Positions 1 through 11,875 of a DNA stretch of 36,286 bases are shown piece after piece (positions within the stretch are counted from its first letter, which is position 1; each line of letters opens with the position of its first letter). The notes under the pieces are model-generated. The model saw only the letters and a program-made list of their open reading frames with translations. It was not told the DNA's origin and did not search any database. Source of the stretch: Plakobranchus ocellatus (Eukaryota > Mollusca > Gastropoda > Plakobranchidae); assembly GCA_019648995.1 (NCBI GenBank), contig BLXT01005284.1, positions 1,149,364-1,185,649 on the forward strand. Reading direction: 5' to 3'. A program made the translations under genes and the position numbers.

Positions 1-995
1 GGAATAGAAGTGAAAAAAAGAATGTTATCCAAGCAAACCAAAACCATCGTTTTGTAGATTTTGCAAACTTATATTGAAAGCTAATACAATTAATGCTATC
101 AATTGGGAATGCATTATAAGTTACGTGGTGTTTTTTTCAATACATATAAAAAAAAATTAGAGTAATGACCTTGAAGCAGTACTTACTGTCATTGTAAACA
201 AAAACTATCAAAAGACATAGAGCATCCGTAGAAATAATCAGCACTGTTATGCAAACAAAGTGTAAATCATTCAATTCCAAAACTTTAAATTTCTCATGAC
301 AATTATTGAAAAATAATGCTATTAATTCACAAAACAATTGGGATTGCATATTAAGATTAATGGGGCTGTTTTTTATCATACAATAATATAAGAAAAAAAA
401 TAGAATAATTACCTTAAGCAATACTTACTATCTTTGTAAATAAAAACAATCAAAAGTCATAGAGCATCCATAGAAATAATCGGCACTGTTATACATACAA
501 AGCATAAATCATTAAACTTAAAGACCAAAATTTTTGATTTCTCAAGACAAATATTGAAAAATAAAGCTATAAATTCACAAAACAATTGGGAATGCATGAT
601 AAGATTGGAGCACTGTTTTTTTTTTTTTAGGTAGACATAAAAACATTAGAATAATGACCTTGAAGCAGTACTTACTGTCATTGTAAACAAAAACCACCAA
701 AAGACATAGAGCATCCGTAGAAATAATCAGCACTGTTATGCATACAAAGTATAAATCATTGAAGACCAAAACTTTTAATTTCTCATGACAATTATTGAAA
801 ACTAATGCTATTAATTCACAAAGCAATCCTGATTGCATGTTAAGATTAATGGGGCTGTTTTTTATCATAAAATAATACAAGAAAAAAATTAGAATAATTA
901 CCTTAAGCAATACTTACTATCTTTGCAAACAATAACCATCAAAAGACATAGAGCATCCGTAGAAATAATCGGCACTGTTATACATACAAAGTCAT
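1..995. repeat. Tandem repeat, ~244 bp monomers in A-B-A-B order
   Basis: The same sequence recurs, anchored by the string acttact, at 181, 423, 670 and 912 (spacings 242, 247 and 242). A further degraded part-copy covers about 1-160. Copies at 181 and 670 share gaccttgaagcagtacttac, while those at 423 and 912 share taccttaagcaatacttac. The true repeat unit is therefore a dimer of about 489 bp. On the minus strand each monomer carries a gtaagta splice-donor-like string and an open segment ending in residues like VYNDSKYC. The last copy ends abruptly near 992, where unrelated sequence begins. This could be a short satellite array or a repeatedly duplicated exon. I favour a satellite or transposon-internal repeat because the reading frame is AT-driven. 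Confidence 0.85.
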
Positions 996-1361
996 CCAGT
1001 TTTGCCCTTTTCTCTGACCCACTACAAACAAAATCAAACAGAAAAACTTGTGCAATGCTGCAACAAAACTTTGAAAAATTAATCAGGGTCCTCAGCTTGA
1101 GTCTATTTTTTAATATGTATAGAATTGTGGATTCAAACGAACTATTGAGAGCATCATTAACAACAAAAGTAGAAGTACAAATTATCATTAAACGCACACC
1201 CTATTTTAACTATAACATCTAATTGCACCACTCCAATTCCAACATACACTGACATCTTATTGTAGGTTTTTTCATAATCTTGCAGTCTCATATCTGAAAA
1301 ATATATATTATTACTCTTTTTGGCTGACTGCTTATAAAAATTCTAGTTGGTAGGGGCTTGA

Positions 1362-3244
1362 TTAAAAAAAAATATCCAAACGCATCAAGTGCTGCAATTT
1401 AGATCTAATTTGAGCAACTCTCCTCCTCTTCAGACAAGGGTGCTTGGCGATTTCACCTTCCATGGCTTTCTTGGAAGGATAAACTTAGCCTTGCAGGAAT
1501 TGACTGAAAGCAGAATTCAATGTAGAAAGCTCCAAAGAAGTCCTTTTTCAATCCAGCAAAGGTTGTTTTAACTTCAACAATTTCTTCATCTGAACTACTG
1601 TCCAGTGATGGTATTTTTTTTCTTCTTTCTTGGTGCTAGTGGTTCAAGGTCTTCTATGTCAGAGATCTCAGTGTGAGGTTCTTCTTGTGTCATGTCAACA
1701 GGAGGAACCAGCTCATCAACAGTGTCCAACTGTTCTTGCCCGAACTCCTCAAACTGGAAAGCAATGTCATCCAAACCAATCTCATTGAGACTTTTCTCAG
1801 AGTACCTTCCAGCTTGCCCAGCATCAAGTGCCACCAGGACACGGCTCACTTTTGCGATTTCCACTGTTGATTCGTGTAGCCTATAAAAGTCACGATGGAT
1901 ATTCAGTTTGTGGTCCATCTCACACTGTTGCAATATATTTTCTTAATCTAGTTTAAGAAATACTCATTGGGTTCTCAACATTTGCCTCGTCAACCACTGC
2001 TTTCATAGCTTGCCAACTATTAAGGTAACCATCCAACGATTTACTTGCAAAGAAGAAAGGATTCCTCTCTGGGATGCCTACAGCCTCTCTTGTTCTTACC
2101 AGGGCATTCAGGGCTGTTTTGGCTTCCTGTGTGACAAGTATGAGAACTTTCCTATTTTTCTTTCCCGGCACCTCAATCAGATCAAGACGTTTACTAAGTG
2201 TCAGTTCTAAACCTTGCACCATGTGGTTTCTTATTTTGACAAGATCCTCTGTTAGAGGCAAAATCTGCACTTGATGATCCTTCCTTCGTTTCAAGGTATT
2301 GAGTGCAGATGAAGAGACTGTATCTGTCCATTCACTTTTCAAAAGAAACAAACGTCTCAGATGCCAATCGGTATGCCTCATTTTGCCGTCGCAATGCACA
2401 TCCCCCTTTGACATTGCCAATCTTCACAAGTAAGTGGCCAAGCCTAATAGCAAGAGATGGCTTTTTGAAGGCACGCCTTCCATCATTAGTGCTCATCACT
2501 TCACTTACTTCCTCTGTTGCTCTGATGACAGTGTCAAAAGATTCATCAGTAATGAAGTCCTCTGCCTCTAGGCTATTTTTTGTGCCGTTAATTTGGAGAA
2601 GTCTTGAAACCAGCCGTCCCAACTGCCTCATCTGTTGTGAGATGTCCAAAACTTTGGCCTTACCTAACTTTTTAAACAACACAGAACCAAAGCGAAGGAT
2701 CAATTTGTCTCGCCTTACAATTCTATAATAGTATAAATATCATCGTGTACCATTCTAGATACTCTCTCACCTCCTTGGCCCAGTCTTCTTCCAATCCACC
2801 CGGAAGGGTTGCACTTTCAAGTAACGCTTTACTTAACGACAGTGTCTTTCTGCTTTCACCGCTCCCTCTCAATTCACTCTTCTTCACATGTTTCCATAGG
2901 TCTTCACTCACAAAAAAACCATAACAATATAGACAAGGCAAAAAAGCCGAGGATGGCCTAGGTTTAGTTGGTCTTTTTGCTACCACTATACCTGATCCTC
3001 CTGAGGAAAGAACCTCTATATTATGCATAAAATTTCCTTTGCATTTCAGTCTATGAATTTCTAAGACATATTCTTTATATCTGGTTCTTGATTCCTTTGC
3101 AACTAACAGCTTTGCAACTTCTGCTTCATTCTTGTGCTTTGAAGTGAGATGTCTTGCAATTTTCAATACTCCAGCTTTACAAAATAAGCAGAATTGGTGT
3201 TTATCCAACATGCCAGGCTGAGATAGTCTAAGCATACAGTTGAT
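1362..3244 (-). pseudogene. Crypton-like tyrosine recombinase transposon gene, decayed
   Basis: Seen: read right to left, the segment opens at 3244 after a very good splice acceptor (pyrimidine tract then ccag). It encodes a C2H2-like finger (C-x2-C then HLTSKHK, about 3120-3195) and a second Cys-rich motif CLYCYGFF (about 2915-2945). A helical region follows, then the C-terminal catalytic part of a tyrosine recombinase: LRKYIAT (about 1945) and DHKLNIHRDFYRL (about 1885-1920). The last motif holds the His and the presumed nucleophile Tyr. An acidic stretch, KKKK and a SANT-like tail ending HLM (about 1383-1500) complete it. Damage: frameshifts near 2715 and 2340, a stop after NPMSIS at 1953, an apparent deletion before DHKL, and stops in the tail. 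Known: these elements insert by tyrosine recombination. Inferred: the first catalytic Arg segment is deleted, so the gene is dead. Family name is from memory of related animal proteins. Confidence 0.75.
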
Positions 3245-5896
3245 CTGGAACAGAACAAAAGACAAAGCTGGAAACAAACAATATATTTATGTGTTGACCG
3301 TCCCCACTGATACTGCTAAGCTCAATGCACTCTGTAATGAAGCATTTCTTCTCCTTGCTGGCCATAACAAAAAAAATTAGGAACCCCTGTTTTAAAAAAC
3401 AAACTATGCTTCTGTTGTATATATGGTACTTTCTAACCATACATACTTTCCTTACTTGTCAAGTAAAAGGTACGTTTAACACACTGCATGAATTTTTGAG
3501 CATGAGCGATCTGTCTTTAGACTCTTGTTTCTTTACCCACAGGAACAAATCCAAAGCATACGTCTTTATATACAATTTGAAAAGTATGTCTGAATGCAAC
3601 AACCCCTTTTTTTAAATACCATAATTTTTATTTTTGCTTGACATAGAGTCTAGTAAAAATGGTCTATATTATTGAGATTACCTAATATGACTTGGGCTAA
3701 CTCATTCATGATAAAATTGAAAGAAGGACATTTGCTACTGAAATTGATTGTAATATTGCCTCAAAAAAGATCTATCTGATGGTGTATTTACTTTAGGAGA
3801 TATCTGTCCTGCATACCATTACTTAAACTGATTTATATAATTTTATGGGAAAACATAATTTTCTATGCTATGAACAATCTTTTCATGTGCAACTTTTAAG
3901 TGAAAAAAAAATATAAATGTTGAATTGAAGCTATCTTAGAAGTTTTAATAGGTAAAGCGGCTTTCCTAAAAGTGCTCTGACCATACAACAGAAAAGAAAG
4001 CTGGCACATAGTTTTTTCCTCTGAGCTTGACACAACTTTTCTTATGTATATAACGCACCTCCTATAAATGGGATAAAATAAGTAAGCTTGTGATGTGTAC
4101 CTTCAATAAAAATTATATTGATAATGTAAACTTAATTTCTTTGAAAGGAAAGGTGGCGTCTTTTAAAAAGATAAAAGAATTATGTGGGCGTCTACCTCAC
4201 TTGAAAGTTACACAACTGAGTAGGTATTAACTTGAACTATTTGATTGCTAGCCCTTTCATTTACAGTCATTTTAAATTTGTCCATTTCTTCATTTCATAA
4301 AGTAAACGATAGCAAAAGTTTCATCTCTATCTCTGACTTGTCCTACATAGCCGTTTTTCTGCCATTGAATCAGTTAAAACAATGAAAGCTAAACTCGCTC
4401 CACCCTTTTTTGTTTAGTCTCATTATCATTTTGTTCCTCCTCTGCTGTACATCAGTTTCTATAACAGAGGTTTGTTACTTCCTTTCCCTCTTACTTCTGC
4501 TTCATTTTCACCTTCACTCGCATTTTGGTACTCATTCTCTTTAACCTCAAACTGAACATCACTTGGTAAAGGTATATACATATATTCTGTTCATCGCTGC
4601 ATTTAAACGGACAAACTCCCAATCTTCTTCTCTCTCGATGTTCTTATATGCACTGCGGATCTAAGCAGGCATAAGTCACAAAGGCAAGCCAGTTCCCCAA
4701 TTCCAAAAATATTGTTGGCTCCCATTCGAATGTGATGCAAATCGATTGCCAGGAATGGTCTTATGTTGTCAGATTGTTTGGGATTCACTTCATCCTTTCT
4801 GACCAGGGAAAAGTTTTTGAATTTGTGAGGAAATCCACATCTTCAGATTTTCAAAATCTTTTGAGGCATTCTTGGAAGGCAGAGTTTGCATCATTTATGA
4901 TTATATCAGGTTGTGATGCAGCCAGGGAAATTGGTAGACATTTTACAGTAGCCCAAGTGCAGCACACGCGCTCTGCCATGGCGGTTACCAAAGAATTTTT
5001 TTTTTCTGCAGGTAAAAGAAGAAGTGGCAAGTCAATGAAAGTTTGTTTTTTATTTGTATTGGCTTTCTGCTCCATTAAAAAAAATGAACACCTTTTCAAG
5101 GTCAATAACTTATTTGAAAAAAATCCACCCCTTTTTTTTTTTTAAATGTTGACAAGGTGTGTGTAATTCTGTAATGCCCCATTTCATCGTTTGAATACAC
5201 AAGGTAATGCACAATTTACGCATAACATTAACATGAGGGGCACTTAAATAGAGCAATAACTGGATGAACTGTAACTTGAGTGTTAGACCAATAAGCACTT
5301 TGTACTTCATCTTGACTTTTCAGCGATAGTTTTCTGCTAAGTCAAGAGTTATCACAAGTTCTTGTGGTGGAAACTTGCTTTTCAACAAATTGTAATGGCG
5401 TCTTTGCCATTTGCTGTTAAACTGATGAAGATCAAGGAGTTTAAGTGCTTAAAACAGCTCATTCGCAGCTCTTGCATTGCAATGTCATGCGTTGGATCAC
5501 GTTCTCCATCCCCGCTTTTCCACTTTCTTTTTCTTTTCTTCCACTTTGAAAAGGAGACGTTTGTTTCGATGTTTGTAACTAACGTGATTTAAAAAAAAAT
5601 TCTTTCACCTTCTTAAACCTACACATAATCATATCGCATTCTCTCCTCATACAGCCACTTTTAAGAAACTCGTTCTGAGATCACACAATTGATCACAATT
5701 GTCCACACAAACTTTTTCCTCTGCAGACATGTTAAAAGTTGTCACTTTAGCTTGAGCATTAAAACAAATGTTACAAAGACACTGCGAAACTAGGCTTTGT
5801 GTGATGTTATGTTACTTTTTTGGTTTATGGCGGCAGAGAGTCCTCTGCGACACCTGCTATTTTTCTTGAACTTTTTTGTGAATATTAGAGATGGAC
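3245..5896. other. AT-rich intergenic DNA, no recognised gene
   Basis: Most of this stretch is AT-rich with poly-A and poly-T runs. About 4740-5060 is somewhat more balanced in composition, and on the plus strand it reads as an open segment containing the string RHFTVAQVQHTRSAMAV followed by a poly-T-interrupted stretch and caggtaaaag. I could not match it to a family. It may be a scrap of an old transposon. The other open segments here are short and low in complexity. Confidence 0.5.
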
Positions 5897-5922
5897 TCAA
5901 TCAATCAATCAATCAATCAATC
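5897..5922. repeat. (CAAT)n microsatellite
   Basis: Six uninterrupted tetranucleotide units lie exactly where the reading frame of the adjoining P-element fragment ends (DAMASRID then stop). The array, read on the minus strand as attg repeats, supplies the stop codon. Confidence 0.95.
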
Positions 5923-6260
5923 CTGCTGGCCATGGCATCTATAATCAAATAGAATCCGACATGTCCGTCTTTGAAATGCTTTGTCTCTTCAAATCCTGCA
6001 AAAACTTCTGATAAAAATCGTGGTTTACATTTTACAGAGGCAGCCCATCTCTGATAGATGAGGCATGTGGCCGTTTTTAATAATTTTACGAAGAAAATTG
6101 AACGCTTTTGGCGAGTGAAAGTGCAAGTCAATTCAAACTGTTTGATCTCATCCGAGTATCGGTTTCCCTTTGCAGTGCGTGAGTCATTCTTCATTTCATT
6201 ATTAAAAAGTTCAACACACATTCCAGAAAAATTGTTTTTTAATTTGAAGGCATGAGTTTG
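5913..6260 (-). pseudogene. P-element (THAP9-like) transposase fragment
   Basis: Seen: the minus strand reads ELFNNEMKNDSRTAKGNRYSD then EIKQFELT, followed later by RWAASVKCKPRFLSEVF and KDGHVGFYLIIDAMA. Between these blocks the frame slips: the expected continuation LHFHSPKAFNFLRKI is found in the alternative frame at about 6075-6130, after which the first frame resumes. Two compensating indels therefore bracket it. Known: P-element and THAP9 transposases carry a region with RYS(D/E)EIKQFALTL, SPKAY, W..SV.C.PGF and IIDAM, which leads into the RNase H-like catalytic fold. Inferred: this is a fragment of roughly 115 residues of a DNA transposase. No THAP zinc finger and no downstream catalytic region were found nearby. 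Its 3' side is cut off by the CAAT array. Confidence 0.8.
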
Positions 6261-7068
6261 TTAAGAAGATTTTCTTTGCTCATATGGTCAATAAGAGAAC
6301 TTTAAGTTTTTACTTTTTTATTCTTTTGCGAACTTTTTGTTGAAGGGTTTTAACTTTTTTTTCTCATAGTAATTTTGGTCTAGGAATTAGGCGCAGCAGA
6401 TTTGAATGTACGATCATGTAAATAATGGCATGATGTGTATTTGTGTTGCTTTAATCCTTGAACTTGTTTGTTTTATTTTACCTAGCATTACCATTTCAAA
6501 TCATGATTATTATATCAATATAACATAAATGTTCTCAACGAAACGCCATTTGTTCTTTGTGGGGTATTGGTGGTTGAAAACTCAATATATGAACTGGCAA
6601 ATTTAGAAACTGAAAATAATCCACTTCAATGTAAAAATTTATTTGTTACCTAAAAATGAAGTTGAATCATGGTTTGCACGTGTGTATCACTGTATGTGAA
6701 CTATGTTTAATAAAAAAAGAAAAGTTTCAGACCATACGTTTTTGGTGCTTTTTGTCCATGTGTCTGATTTTTTTTTTCTTTTTGTTTTGTTTGGTTGTTT
6801 GTTTGTTTTTTCTCGTTTTATGAATTTTTATTTAGACTTATTAACTTAATAACAGTTTATAATGATACAGTAAAGAACAAAGAAACTTTTGGGTGAAATT
6901 TGATGTCAGGAGTTGGAGTTTACCCCCGTCTTTGTTTCCTACAAATAATTTCAGTTTTTTTTTTTTTTTAGAGTTGATTGTGGCTTAGATGTACATGTAT
7001 TTGTTAAAGCTATATCTCTTTAACTCTGTCTTATCAAAGTTTTACTTATTTTTTTACTTTGCAGCTGC
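6261..7068. other. AT-rich intergenic DNA
   Basis: Long T runs (for example 6768-6777 and 6956-6970) and GTTTGTTTG stretches are present. No open frame with protein-like composition and no structured repeat were seen. Confidence 0.6.
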
Positions 7069-7202
7069 ACTCTAAACAGCATTAGTGTTAGGCAAACAAA
7101 CAGTCTAAACAGCTGTGGTGTTTAAAGGCAACGAACTCTAAATAGCACTAAGCAAACCGGCAATATACTCTAAACAACACTAGTGTTGAGAAAACAAACA
7201 AT
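7069..7202 (+). repeat. 33 bp minisatellite, four diverged copies
   Basis: Units begin at about 7070, 7104, 7136 and 7168 with (c)tctaaacagca-like starts, followed by agtgtt and caaacaaac-like segments. Degenerate relatives may continue to about 7308 (ttccaaacagcttcc, then aagcaatcaggcaat). The copies differ by several substitutions, so the array is old. Confidence 0.7.
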
Positions 7203-7309
7203 AATTATATTATATTCAAAACAGTTCTTGCTTCAAGCAATCACAGTCAGACAACTACAATAATTTCCAAACAGCTTCCTTTATTACTAAGCAATCAGGC
7301 AATGTACCT

Positions 7310-7680
7310 TATTCCCCTTGACAGATCCGCGAGAGAAAATGCTCCACCAGACTGTCCCGGGTTGTAAGAGGCGACCAAGGCAGGTATCACCGGATACCAT
7401 TCACTAAGTCTATGAACTGCTTCTTCCCAGCACGTAGCTGAAATTACTTTCTCCCATCTTTCGTTGTCTGCTCTCCTCACTTTCTTTCATGTGCTATCGT
7501 CCTTTCTCGCCCACCTTCTGCTAAACCGGTACCTTACTTCATTTTCTACCCATGTGGAGTCTGAGATAGAATCGACCTACCGTACAATGTGAGTTGTAAG
7601 AGGGACTAAAACAATTTGTCGCCCATGGAATGCCCGCGACCTTGAGCGGTCTGTTTATATCAGCAATTCACTCGACCAAA
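7310..7680. other. Possible dispersed repeat with gttgtaagagg motif
   Basis: The string gttgtaagaggcgac occurs at about 7358 and a close variant, gttgtaagagggactaaa, at about 7592. The DNA between is GC-richer than its surroundings. The motif resembles the 3' region of repeats I associate with molluscan genomes, but I cannot name the family. A 61-residue open segment on the minus strand (7295-7480) is most likely incidental to the repeat. Confidence 0.35.
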
Positions 7681-10600
7681 CTGCTCCCAGTTACAATTAT
7701 TTACAACTGCATAGGTTATAATAAACTTTTCTTAAAATGAACCTATCCATCTGGTCACAGAGGGGTTATTTTAACAGAAAATTCTTTTAGAACTACTATG
7801 TGCATGTTGAACATACCGGTAGTCCTATACACACGATTTTGGAACGCTGCCTTTACTTGACATACACACATATTATATATTTGCACAGAAACAGCATTTT
7901 GTGGGACTTTCTACGTGGATATGTGGGCACGTATAATTATGGGCCATATGTCACGCATATTTTCCCTTTATTTTTATAACAGATATATATATATATGCCT
8001 CATGACAGAAGCTAACATTGAAATGAAAAGATGCCCCAGAAAATACAGTAGGCCCTACATAGGCCTACTTATTAGCATGTAGAGTAGCAACAAAATTATC
8101 ACCTTTGCTAATCCTGGGCAACAATGCTAACTTATAATGACAAATTAATGTGTCTCACCTTTGATTCGCATTCATTTTATCCCTGTGAATTTTCTTTGCC
8201 TTTATTACTGAAGTTTTAGACACCACATTGTAATTAACATTAATACGAAACAACCTGTTCATTATGTTCATGTTCATAAATAAATTAAAAAGAAAATAAA
8301 CACTATTCTTTGATTAGACATATCACACATTTTCCTTTACTCGTTTGAGTCTCAAAATACAGCTACATGTAGGGGAAACTCATACAGCCTGTTTGGCGCT
8401 ATAGAAAAATATTTTTAGACAGGATTAATTTATGTGACTAGACACTTATTTTAGACCCAAGTTCAATGAGGAATGAGAGAATTGAGCCTTTTCGAAAGAT
8501 CCAACTTTGCGCCAACAACATTTGATCTTGCATCTTATGGTTTTACTTTTAGGCTGAATAGATTACCACGAGACCGCAAAGCCACACAAAAGATAAAATA
8601 CATGTAAAGAAGATAGTAACATGAGTAATTTTTGGTTAGATATTGCAATCAAACTAGGCCCTTTAGTAGCCTTCTACTCTACCATCCAGACATTACAATG
8701 GGAACCAGTCTTTCCTTTGTTCACTTCCCACAGGGGGCGAGAGCAACTGATTTTTCATGCCTTCAAATGGGGAAAGTGATATATTGACTATCTACGGCCT
8801 CCAAATAGCTGAAAGTTTATGAGAGCTTGAGCTACCAGATGTGTGTTATGCATGAAAGATATATTCCTACCTCAATCACAGCAAGTAAAACAAAATATAC
8901 ATACTTGCTGTATATACAACATTCAAGAGCGACTATTTCACGCTTCAGATCCCATTCAGAGTACCTATGATATTATTCCACGCATCATATTCATATAGCC
9001 TACCTCTAATAAAAAAAAAAAGAGGACTCCTCCCAGTACCACTTTGAATCTGTTTCCTACCTGCAATTTGTGTTAAAGCTGCATGCCCTATATTTCACCT
9101 CTCAATCAATAAAAATATTAAAAAGTGTGCATGTTTTTTTTTCCTCGATTAAGAACTAAATTAGCTTAAAAAGAAGGAATTTAAAAAAAAACGTATTTTT
9201 TTTATTGTGGTCAAAATCTATTTAAAACACATTATAACACATACAATCTATGAATGAACGTAATCTGGTTGCTGAATCACAACATTAAGTATAAAAGAAG
9301 GCAAATACACACAAAGAAGTTTATTATTTTTGTTATCCGAGTGAGCCAAATTTTAACCACGGATGTCATTTCCCATGCTTTTGGGGAAATAAAGATGTGT
9401 TCCAATGGCCTCAGCAGCTTCTTGAATTTCTTTCAAGTAAATCTTTATGGATGTCCCATCTATTTCTGAAATAATTCTCATCAGATCAGCAAAGAAGCAT
9501 ATTTTTAATTGTTTCGAATAAGTATTCTGTCGATGTGTGAAAGAAAATTTAACATTCCTACCGTTGTCTCAGAGCTTATGGCGATCAAAGTTAAGGCTTG
9601 CTATCAGTTTTTAGGATAGTTTTTCAGCTAAAAATTGTAGATTTTTCCTCTGTGAAAAGGAGGGAAGCGATAAAAAATCCTGTTGAAAGCAATATGTTTT
9701 CAATGCTTATAATTATTTCTTACATTTTTTCCTGCCTTCATTATTCAAATTTAACAAGGAGACTCTGAACTCGATGAAAAGCACATTCAACATATTATAC
9801 CGTTTTCCACTTAGATTTAGTCGAGATTTGAAATTTAGATCTACATCTGGGCTAGAAGCTAGGGGCCTACTCATTCCTTTCATCATTCAAGAAAAGATAG
9901 CTCTCACTTTCGATCAATGGCAATTAAAAAGTATTATGACTTTTCTTTCACAGAGGCAAGTTCTGTGCAGCATGTAAGACTGTAATTTAAGAAAGAAAAA
10001 AATCTACAACAAAACCAGTAACAACTGCTACGACACAACCAATAAAAGAACCAAAATTTTAATTTTCGTTAATAAAAAAAAAAATTCCAAATTTGTGTTT
10101 CTCATTGGTAGCATTGATTTCATTCTAGGAATGTTTCTTTTTCACCTGCGCATCTACCATCTGTCGTTATCAGGTAACCAAGCTATTTTCTATTTTCTAA
10201 AACCACAATATCTGAAAGTTTTTGACGTTGTTCACCACATTTTGCCATTCATCGCTAACCTGAAATTCTTAAGAATTTTTACATTTGCTTTTAATCTAAG
10301 AGCATCCTCTGGATTCTTCAAGATTATTTCATTACACATTAAAAAGATCAATAGAAATTACACGTCGCTGTCTCACTCCTCTTTTGATGCATTTGGAATC
10401 AACGTATTCTTCTTGATTTTTTTGCAATGTGAACCCAGTATAGGTTTCTGATAAATCTCACATTTTTTTTCATCAACGCCTAACGTAAGCACACAAACAA
10501 ACAGGGAATAGCCGAAAATCTTTTCATGATCGATGAGGTTACGTTCACAGGATCTTTTAAATTATTTATATAGAGATCCACATTCTAAAACCCAAGATAA

Positions 10601-11032
10601 CGTTTTCATCGCAACATAGCGTGTTTATAATTATCATGTCTATAATGTCACTGGTTATTTTTAAATTTGCATCGGACACTTCTGAAAATCATCATAATAC
10701 TATTAGAAATTGCGAAGCGTTTCTTTGGAAGAGAAAAGAAAAGCAAAATTGCGTTTTTTAAAAATAAGCTTTCGGTACATCACGGCTTCAACCATTTTTT
10801 CTTGTCCTTTGCTTTTCGTAATCGCCCCCTTCGTTCTCTATGACATTAAAATGCCTAAGATGAAATTAAATAGACTTGTCTATTTATTGCCTAGATGCCT
10901 GGTTCATTTAGTCTAGTGTGCGCATTTATTTGATTTGTTCATGGTGGGAGAAGGCCTTAGCAAGATCGAGAAACGTAAAATTGAAGGAGGTAAAAGTTAT
11001 CCATAGGAAGGTAATTGCATACTTTGCAATCG
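7681..11032. other. AT-rich non-coding DNA
   Basis: No recognisable coding segment. Open segments at 9254-9469, 9774-9977, 10095-10451 and 10710-10916 are rich in Phe, Ile, Leu and Lys, as AT-rich DNA produces by chance, and match nothing I know. A small interrupted palindrome, agtaggccctacataggcctact, is at about 8048-8070. Confidence 0.6.
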
Positions 11033-11053
11033 TTATATATATCTATATATATA

Positions 11054-11126
<73 letters not shown>

Positions 11127-11140
11127 TGTGTGTGTGTGTG
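11033..11140. repeat. (TA)n-(TG)n compound microsatellite
   Basis: About 90 bp of near-perfect TA, with two early tctatatata interruptions, passes directly into seven TG units. Open frames across it encode only Tyr-Ile repeats and are artefacts. Confidence 0.95.
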
Positions 11141-11870
11141 CGAGTGTGAGATGTGTGTATATCTGTGTGTTTGTACATGTGTTTGAATCATTTCATCTGT
11201 TCGGGGCATGAGATACTCAGGCCTATTTTGAGATATCTGGTTGTGCAATGGACCAACTATTTTCAGGTCATTTTTTTTAAATTAAAAAAACTGTATCCTT
11301 TTTAAAAATTATAGACTGATTTTTTTTCTGGGTCGAAAATAATTATTTTACTTTCGTACGAAATTGAAGAAAACAAAATCATTGTTAGTCGTTGCTTTTA
11401 AATTCGTTTCATCTTGTTCTTTCTGGCAAATGAAGGTTTGCCAAAACGTGGGCTGTCATCATAGCTATGTGCGAACCATTTTCTACAAGTCCTATTTGAA
11501 AAAATTAAACTCATCAATACATACATTTTGATTTGGTGAGTGTGATGGCATAAGAAATACTGCATTATGTTTAAAAAATTAAAAAATCAGTTTTGGCTCC
11601 ATCCTCGCTGTCTAAAGTAACCAAATAAGTTTCGAACATAACTATGATGACAAAATCGCCAAAAAAAAAAAAAAAAAAAAAATGGTCCCTCATCAACAAA
11701 TTAATTTAATTCACAACCAAGTGAAAAGACACGTATCATTTTTTTTTACATGGATCTACTCCTGCTATCCAAATCTGCTTATCCCTTTTGAATCTCTTTT
11801 CACTCAGACACCAAAAATTCGCTCATTTTCTTTATTTTGACCAAACAAATCTTCAACCCTCGCAGAAATC
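11141..11870. other. AT-rich DNA upstream of the bHLH locus
   Basis: No gene seen. A 20-base A run lies at about 11661-11682. A pyrimidine-containing stretch ending tttcactcag at about 11798-11807 could act as a splice acceptor for the first bHLH exon, but nothing fixes the true transcript start. Confidence 0.45.
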
Positions 11871-11875
11871 AATCG

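Noticed and set aside
137..1000. CRISPR-like regular array
   Set aside because: Repeat units of about 244 bp are contiguous with no unique spacers, and the context is a eukaryotic genome.
1953..1970. A 16 bp gt...ag mini-intron removing the stop in the recombinase gene
   Set aside because: Far too short to be spliced; the sequence is better explained as a stop mutation in a decaying copy.
10095..10451. 118-codon plus-strand frame
   Set aside because: Phe/Ile/Leu/Lys-rich as expected by chance in AT-rich DNA; no motif and no splice context.
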